Below, piece after piece: positions 31,101 to 40,100 of a stretch of 64,000 nt of DNA. The position numbers were made by a program, and so were the translations under genes. A model generated the notes under the pieces. It was not told where the DNA came from, searched no databases, and was given only the letters and a program-made list of their open reading frames with translations. Where the stretch lies: NCBI RefSeq assembly GCF_032362555.1, contig NC_083512.1, positions 1,600,001-1,664,000 of the forward strand, read 5' to 3'. Source of the stretch: Amyelois transitella (lineage: Eukaryota > Arthropoda > Insecta > Lepidoptera > Pyralidae). How positions within the stretch are numbered: position 1 is the first letter of the stretch; the number at the start of each line of letters is the position of its first letter.

Positions 31101-34100
31101 GCGCTGGTTTGCTCCCTTACCCTGTGCCGCCAGCGATTGAAGATACCCCTTATCCGGGATATCACCAGTAAATGGTCCGAGTCAATGCCAGCACCGCGAT
31201 ATGCACGGGTATCCAGCACTTTGTTCTTCAATCTTTCATCTACAATCACAAAGTCTATCATACTTTTTAAAATACCTTCCACTCTTGTGTAGGTGTGGAT
31301 CTCTTTATGTTGAAACATTGAGTTCGACACAAAAAGATCCCACTCTAGACAAATTTCTAATACACTTCTTCCATTATCATTCACCCGTTAAAAATGTGAG
31401 AAAGAGAGTAAGGTTTTGTGAATAGATGTTGTCACGGCTCCCCAACATTTGGGAGCCATTCCTAAGCGGGGAACACAGCGGGGGCACTGCGGGATGCGCG
31501 GGCGCACGGCCGCGTACCGCGCGCTTCGCTCACTTCTCTCCCTTGCGCTACAACAATCGGACAAGCTCACGCCACGATATATATCACGGCGGATTCATAC
31601 ATGAAATATTAGATGTCTACCCCGCTCATACAATCACGAAGACTACAATCGGCGGGCGTCGACAGATGTTACATAACTCTCATAGGTAAAATGCTGCAGT
31701 GCAGTTTGATACCGCTCCTTCTGCACTGACACTTTGGAAGTGGCAGTTAATTTAGTTTTAAGCAATTTATATTGCGGTAATTTAATGGTACAAACATACC
31801 TTATTCAACTCATCGACGCTAGAAATGAATCCGAACGCGCCGTTGAGAACGTTCGAGAACATGAACGCGTCCATTTCCGTGAATTTCTCGTAAACTCTAT
31901 CGAAGTTCTGTATGAGGAAGTCTTGTGCGATTCTAGTGCCGACTGAAGACTCGACACTCCATACGGCCACGGCGTACTGTTTGGGGATTTCTGATAGGCT
32001 TTTCTCTAGTAATCTGTAAAGAGAATTGAATTTGAGCGTGCCTATGACTATTTTCGAGGTTATGCACATTAGTTTGAATACTAACCAATGCTCTTACGGT
32101 GAGGGAAAACATATTCAGGCAACTGGATGTGTAACCATAATTGATCCAATAGTTCTCCTGCAAATGTTGTGGAGGTCAGACGGGAGTCGCTTCGTGTAAA
32201 AACCTGGCTCACCAATCCAGGATCCATGGTCAAAGGCATCTCTAGAGGGGTGTGGATGCAACCGGTACTTAAGCCAGGAGGAAGGAGGCGAAGAATTTGA
32301 GCGATATATTACAAGTCAATTTGTGATCATTTAAAAATAAAAGCGAACTACCCTCATAATTACTACTACTAAAGCGGGCGGTACTGTGTGTGATTTTGTG
32401 TTTAAACACCAGTGCATAAAAACTTTTCTTGCGCGATTTAGAATTTACGCTAAGAGCCAATAGCAGCCTATTGGCTCTTAGCGTAGAAATGTCACAGTCC
32501 CCTTCACCCCGAGTCCAAAGTAAAGCAAAGAAGAGGGAGCATTCGAAAGCGTGGTCAAAAACAACCACTTCCGCCAATTTGTGACGAGAGAAATGGCTTT
32601 CAATTTTTCCGTACATCTTAAGGCAGCGGTATAAGAAACAAATCGTCGCTGCTACTGGCGAAAAGCTGAAACAATGTAAAAGAAGACTTACGTGCTGATA
32701 AGAGATTCTTCTCTGGTGGAAGGCAGACTGGTGATGAGCAAGCTCTTGACGTTGGGGTCCGTGGCGTTCATGAAGGCGGACCAGATGATGTCGAATTCTC
32801 TGCGAGTGCCGTGTTTTAGGGCGATGTTGTATACTAAAGAGCGGAGGTAGCTTGGGATTCTGGAACAAAGTACTGGTTTTTATTTTTGAGGTTCTATAAG
32901 GTAGGGAAATTACGTTATGTTCGTGAGTATGTCACATTTGGTTTATATGCGTCATGAAATTTGGAAGGTAAGTTTATTCAATGAAATTTATATATCATAT
33001 AAGCGAGGGATGGATAACAATTTAATAAAAATAGAATTTAATTAAAACTAAATTTTGGCATAATTTCGATGAACAATAAATTCATAACATCGCAACATCG
33101 ACGTTTCCAGCGAACGGTTGTTCTTAATTTTAAGCGTGTTATTTCTTTCACAATCCGGATCGCGAAGGACCAAAAATGTTATTAGTCCTTCGAGCCGGAT
33201 TTGAAAAATATACAGCATGATCATGATTACAGAGCCAATATAACTCACGGATTTTCGCTCAAGTCTTGCTGGCTAGCCCATTTCTCAAACTCCTGTTTGG
33301 CCCAGTCGAGACAACGTGGGGATTCCATGAAACACTCCCACATCACTAGGTTTTCTATCAAGAAGGCCTCGTTATCGTCCTTAGGTTTGTTCAGGCCGTA
33401 GTTCAGACGGGACAGCTGGGTTTTTAGAAGAATTCTCATGTAATCCTGGAATGGAAAAGAAAAAGAAATTGCTTTCATCAATCCGTGCGCTTAATAGCGA
33501 CGCAAGAAGGTTAAAATCACGAAGACTTTGCTTCGATACATACATCGAAGGTTTTTTTTTCAAATACGAGTATGAAGTCAAAATCAATTAAATTTCAAAA
33601 CACTCTGAAGGAAATAATCATTAGTTCATTAGAGAAAAATACAAAAATAAAAATACCTGGAAATAAACGTAACCAGGCGTTGCTTTCAAATTGTGCTTCA
33701 AAAAGCCCATATTGTTCAGTAGCAAATCCCACACGATCTTCGAACTCTCACCGTTCTTCACGCACGTGGTCAAACCCAGGGCGTAACTGTAGTTAAGCTG
33801 CCCAGCTTTGGCCAAATTAAAGGCGTCATCGATTAACTGAGCTTTCGTTATTGGAGACTTGACCTCGCCAGATTTCAAAGCTTTGCTCAAAAGCTCCCAA
33901 TTCTTCTGGTCGTAGTTCACGCGGTAGTAGCCTGGAATTGATGTTAGTTTTTATTTGGTTTCTGACACTCGATACATACATACATACATATGGTCACGTC
34001 TATATTCCTTGCGGGGTAGACAGAGCAAACAGTCTTGAAAAGACTGAATGGCCACGTTCAGCTATTTGGTTCAATGATAGAATTGAGATTCAAATAGTGA

Positions 34101-37100
34101 CACTCGATGGTGAAATGAATTTAAAATGACTATATTGATGTGATATCGATCCTAGGAAGGAACGATTATGATGACTCTGACATGAGAATTCAAGCCTAAA
34201 AAGATATAAAATTAAGAAAGCCTTGTCTGCTCTGATAGTACAATAAAACGCATAAATATATTTCAGCGCGATAAAGAATAAGTTCAAATTTAATGTAGGT
34301 AAGTCATATTAGAACAAATTTCACTTCAAAAAAAGACTTGAACTAAGAACTAAAGACTTCTAAACTCTCTTTACACTACTCCTCTACATGGCAAAATCAT
34401 TTCAATGATTGTTTTATTTAAAAAAAAATACAAAAAGAAACCTTACCCACAGCATCTACATTGACATAAAGAGCTTGATCTTTTTCCACCGGCAATGAGA
34501 ATATTTTAGACCGATCTTTAAGCCACACTCTCGGTTTAGTAGTCCAGTTTGCTAATGGGGCATCGACAGATGTGTAACTTATGGGGATTTCCCATAATTG
34601 GTCTACCATTTTCTTATAAGGGGCTTTGGTGCTTGTAAACAGCCTCTGAAATATAAAAGAGGGTGAAATTTCTCTATGGTGGCCGTGTAGTTTTTAAAAT
34701 ATAATAAATATGAGTTTCTAAAATAAGAACAGGAACAAAAAGAAATATTAAAATAACAAAATATTTAATTCTTTATCAAATATGGAAACTGGAATTGTTT
34801 TTGTATATACCTATTGCTTGAGGTATATATGATATTGGGAACACAATCAAGTGGCAATAAAAAAGAGAATAATACTGGACACATTTAAACTATATTTGAA
34901 AAACGAATCAAAACACATCTTTCAACACACACCCCAACATCATCTTTTTTTCACAAATATTTAAACTGAGAACACAAATCTAACTCTACTTCGCCAGTAT
35001 CATTGTTTTTCTTAACATGAACGTTACCACGTACTAATGAAGGATACTGAAGAAAGGTCACTGAACTCCGGCTGATCAGCATCGCCAATACTAACCCCTC
35101 TCATTTGAAAAGAAATCAAAACAACCACCTCTTTTTCGTTATTTTTAAATACAGAACATGAGCCAAAAAGATTTGAAATTTAACATCGAATGCATCGTAT
35201 TTTTTTAATTTTTCATCATTATAAAATAGAACACCAACCATTGTAGAAAAAAAAATTTCAACTAAAACTTAAAGAATGGTTCATTGCTTTAGATTATTAG
35301 GCTACGGAGAGCATTTTGGACATCATGTCTTAAAAAAATTAAAAATAATAATAAAATAAATAAATAGATATAAGTATGTATAAAAGAACACTGTGTAATT
35401 TCACATTTGTAACATCAGAAGTAACAACGACCTGGTGACCCAAGATACAGGTTCCGGCCTAGTTTGAGTCTCCAGGACTCCAACAAGTTTTTGTAATTGT
35501 TTTCTCTTTTTTACTATTAATGTGTTACCTATTGTGTAACTTGTGGAGTTAAATAAAATATTATTTATTTTTTTTTTAATTTTAAAACACCAACCTGACT
35601 CAACTCCACTTCGCCAGTATCATAGTTCCTCTTCACATTGAGTACGGGGTACCCCGCTTGTCGTGTCCACGTGTTCATGAAGGATACTAGCGAGAGGTCA
35701 TTGAACTCCGGCTGGTCAGCTGTAGCCGTAGACATGGCTTGCCATAGGTCGTTTTCTTCAGCGTTTGTGTATTGCCTAAGGAGATAAAAATAAGTAATTG
35801 CCGTGTGGTTCCCGGCACCAATAGAAAAAAAAAAAATAGGAGCAATAGAAAAAAGAATAGGACCATGACCACTCCGTTTCTTTGCCATGGTGGTCGTAAA
35901 AGGCGACTAAGGGATGGGCTTATAAACTTGGGGTTCTTAATTTAGGCGACGGCCTAGCAAACTGTCACTAAGTATATGAATCTCAATTCTATCATTAAGC
36001 TGAAGCTGACCTTTAAGTCATTTCGAGACTGTTGGTTCTGCCTACCCCGCAAAGGATAAAGACGTGATTATATGTATGTATGTAGATTAAAACTTATTAC
36101 ACGAAGCGACTCTCATCTTACCTTCGCAACCTTTGCAGGGGAACCTAACCCGTATTGGACCAATCATGGTAACACATCTAGTTGCCTGAATGTGCAGGTT
36201 TCCTCACGATGTTTTCCCTCACCGTAAGAGCCATCGGTTATTCTTGGTCTTCCATTTTACACATAAATAAATAAATACTTACCATTCCTTGAGATAATGG
36301 ACCAATCCTTTCCTAAAAAGCTCTTCACTGATCGTATGGTTCAGCATCCTGATCAAATTGGCTCCTTTAGTGTACGATATTTCATCGAATTTCTGCGATA
36401 TTTCCGATGCGTCAACGACTTGGCGGGAAACGGGCGAGGTGTTTTTCAATGCGTCAGAACGAAGGAGGTCCATTTTGTCCCGTGATAGAGATTCCAGCAT
36501 GTTCCATTCGGGCTCAATCTAGAGAAAACAGGTTAAATTGTATTGAAATTAATGTAATATAACTTTCTTCGCATTACTAACTAACTGATAAATATAGTGC
36601 TATAACGGTATTGTAACTCTATTATGAGACAGATTTGTACTACAAAAGTCGCATAAGCTGCTATTGCGTAAAGTTTTAACGTTTTAGAGCTTCCTAAACA
36701 GTCTTGAAAATTCTTTTAAAGGTATTTATATCACCAAAGTGCTGGAGCAATTTTGAGCGATTTTGCTACATGGTGACAGTAATTAGCTCTAATGTTTCAA
36801 AACCGTTCAGCCGTATGGCTTAAATTGAATTGAGATTCTAACAGTGATAGGTTGCTAATACATCGCCTAGAAGTGGAATCCCAAGTTTATAAGACTATAC
36901 CTACGTATCCCTTAGTCGCCTTTCGCCTTTTACGACATCCATGAGAAAGATGTACACACACAGAGGAAAAAACCGGAGAAAAAAGTTTATATTAAAAAAA
37001 AGAACAAAAAAGTACTCACGTGATCAACTCCAACATACTCTATATAAGTCGCGAACCCCTCATTGAGCCACAGATCTGTCCACCATCGCATAGTGACGAG

Positions 37101-40100
37101 GTTCCCGAACCATTGGTGAGCGAGCTCGTGAGCGACATCTATCGCCACGTTCTGGCGGTCGCGAGGAACTCCATCTATCTCGTCGAATAGCAGCGTCGTT
37201 TCTCTGCGTTAGAGCGAGACCATTATATTTACTCAGTTTCATTATTTAGGTGTGAAAATTCGATAGAAATTCGGAATTTGAATAGCGTTTGACTAAAACT
37301 GGCAGAATGAGATGGAGATTCGTAATTTAAAAGTAAACAATGGTCTGTTTCTCAGTACAAATTATGAAACTTTTTTGATGTTGGAGTTGGGGATTCCGAA
37401 TTTAAATGTAAATTGAGTATCAAGTATCAATGACATGAAATTAGTCAAAAAGTCCAGTATCACATTAAAGTATCAATGACATGAAATTAGTTAAATAAGT
37501 CCACCATCACATTAATAATAATTGATCTTGCAGCAGGGAACAATAAAAAGAGTTACCTGAAAGTGATCAGCCCCCAATTCTCCATAGCACCGCTCGAGAA
37601 ATCGGGTATAGCGATCAAGTCTATCTTCTCCAAAGCGTAAGGCACACCAAAAACTTCTTCGTAGTACTTAAGCAGTTTCGGGGTTATTTTCAAGGCATAA
37701 TTCGCTTTCTGTATCAGCTCCGGCCTGGTCCATATCTTTATGGTTTTAGTAACGTTGTCTTTGCTCACATAACTGGTCTCAAGGTAATTGAAGTCGGATA
37801 GTACGTATGCGACAAGGTAAGTGGACATGTTCACGGATCTCTCGAAATGTGTCCATTGCCAATTGGGCAGTTCTGGCCTGTGGAGAAAAAAATAAAAGTT
37901 TTTTAAACAGTGTGCCATGTTAATTGCATAGATTATAATAGATTTATTTTCAAAATTGGATAGGTACAAGGTATCACTTATTGACGTCACATCACTAAAA
38001 TCTAATTATAACTACTACCGCTTTCAAAGCGCATGTGTAGAAGAAGCGGCGGAACAAACTACACTGCAGCATTTTCATCGGACGTCAATATACAAATATG
38101 GATCTCTTAAATCTAAATCATAGACGAATGCACATTGTCTACATTAAAAACCTGAATGAATGTAGAACTAGTAATATACTTTTTATTATCAACTAGGCTT
38201 TACCCCTCTTTAATCATTTCTTAAATTTTGATTTTTTCTGTGCAGCAGCAAAAGTGTGATTGTCTGTGACAGGAGGTCCCGATTTCGAATGCCAGGATAT
38301 GAGAAACGAACTTTCTCCGATTGGTCTAAATTCTTCGATTTTTTATCTTTATAAGTATTTATTACAAAATATACTTAGTATCGTTGAGTTAGTATCTTTT
38401 AGCACAAGTCCCGTACTTACTTCGAGGCTAACTCAATTAGTGTAATTTGTCCTTTATATATTTATATTTATTTATTTATTTATTCTTTATTGTAACAATT
38501 ACAATAGGCGGACTTAATGCTAATAGCATTATCTAACAGTCTACCATTTATATTTATTAGTTATTTATCTATATAAATTTTACCATACAAACAATGAGAA
38601 ATCTACTCACATTGGCTCCTGCGCAGCAACCTTCATGTTAGATAGTACGGATACATTATTCGGATGGGCGATGCTGATCTCAAACTTGGCTTTGAATGCC
38701 GGTTCATCGAAGCACGGGAAGGCTGCCCGGGCTGAAGTGGGTTCGAACTGGGTTACACCCAATTTTCTGCAAAATTAATATTAGTACATACATATGGTTA
38801 CGTCTATCTCCCTTGCGGGGTAGACAGAGCTAACAGTCTTGAAAAGACTGAATGGCCACGTTCAGCTATTTGAATTAACAATAGAATTGAGATTCAACTA
38901 GTGACAGGTTGCTAGCCCATCGCCTAAAAAAGAATTCCAAGTTTGTAAAACTATCCCTTAGTCGCCTTTTACGACATCCATGGGAAAGAGATGGATTGGT
39001 CCTATTCTTTTTTGTATTGGTGCCGGGAACCACACAGCACATTAATATTAGTTTTCATGGTATATTTCATAATAGTAAAAAGTAGATATTGATAATGAGG
39101 TTGATTATATGTTTGTATTTGCTGTTTAAGGAATATGATGAAGAATTCCTGGAATTAATATTTAAATGCCGTGTGGTTTCCGGCACTTTGGAATAGAACC
39201 ACTTCTTAATTCTTTTTTTCTTATGAATGTCGTGAAAGGCTACTAAGGGATAGGGTTATAAACGGAATTCCTCTTGAAGGCAATGGGCTAGCAACATGTT
39301 GCTGTTCATTTCAATTCTATCATAAAGCCATACAGCTGAATGTGGCCTTTTAGTCTTTTCAAGACTGTTGGTCCTGTCAACCTACGCAAGGGAATATAGG
39401 CATCACTATATGTACATATGTATGTATATCAATTAATGTTAATAACAAAATAATAAGCATTTTGGATGTTATATCTGTTAGCTTGTAAGATGTATTTAAT
39501 GAATACATAAATAAATTCTAAAGTTTTTGCTAATAAATTGTAATTAAAAATGCTTTACTTACTTGACTGCATTCATGCTATTTGTATACGTGCTCTTATA
39601 AAAACCAGTCATAGCATTTGAAATAGCTCCGTTAAATGACAACTGCAAAGTGTAATCCACATCAGGTGTAAGTGCCGTGGCCAATTTTAAGATCATTCTG
39701 TCTCCGGATGCTTGTGTTATAGAGATAATCTTTATATTACGCACACTACTATGTGTTATTTGAGTGTCAACAGCATCAACAGATGTTACGTTGTTAGGAA
39801 TATATTCGGCTATTGGAAGCAAGACTGTTGTAGATTCTGTTACATTTAAAGTTGTTACATTTTCTGATAAAGCTGGCACAGTGTTGATTTCTGGTGGTAA
39901 AGTTGTTGCTGTTTCATTCAGATTAATGGGTGTTTCTGTTACGGCAACAGTTTCGGGAATAGTTGTGTTTTCAACTTGCCGTTTAGTTCGGTGTATCGTT
40001 TCAACTTTCTCATATATTTGTTCAGTTAGAATAGCATTATCATTAATACTGAGATTCTTTGAGTGAAGTATTATTTCTTTAACTTTCTGACTAGCTCGTA

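Noticed and set aside
32269-32868. 199-codon minus ORF
   Set aside because: Reads the APN exon 32859-32692 in the wrong frame, then runs through intron.
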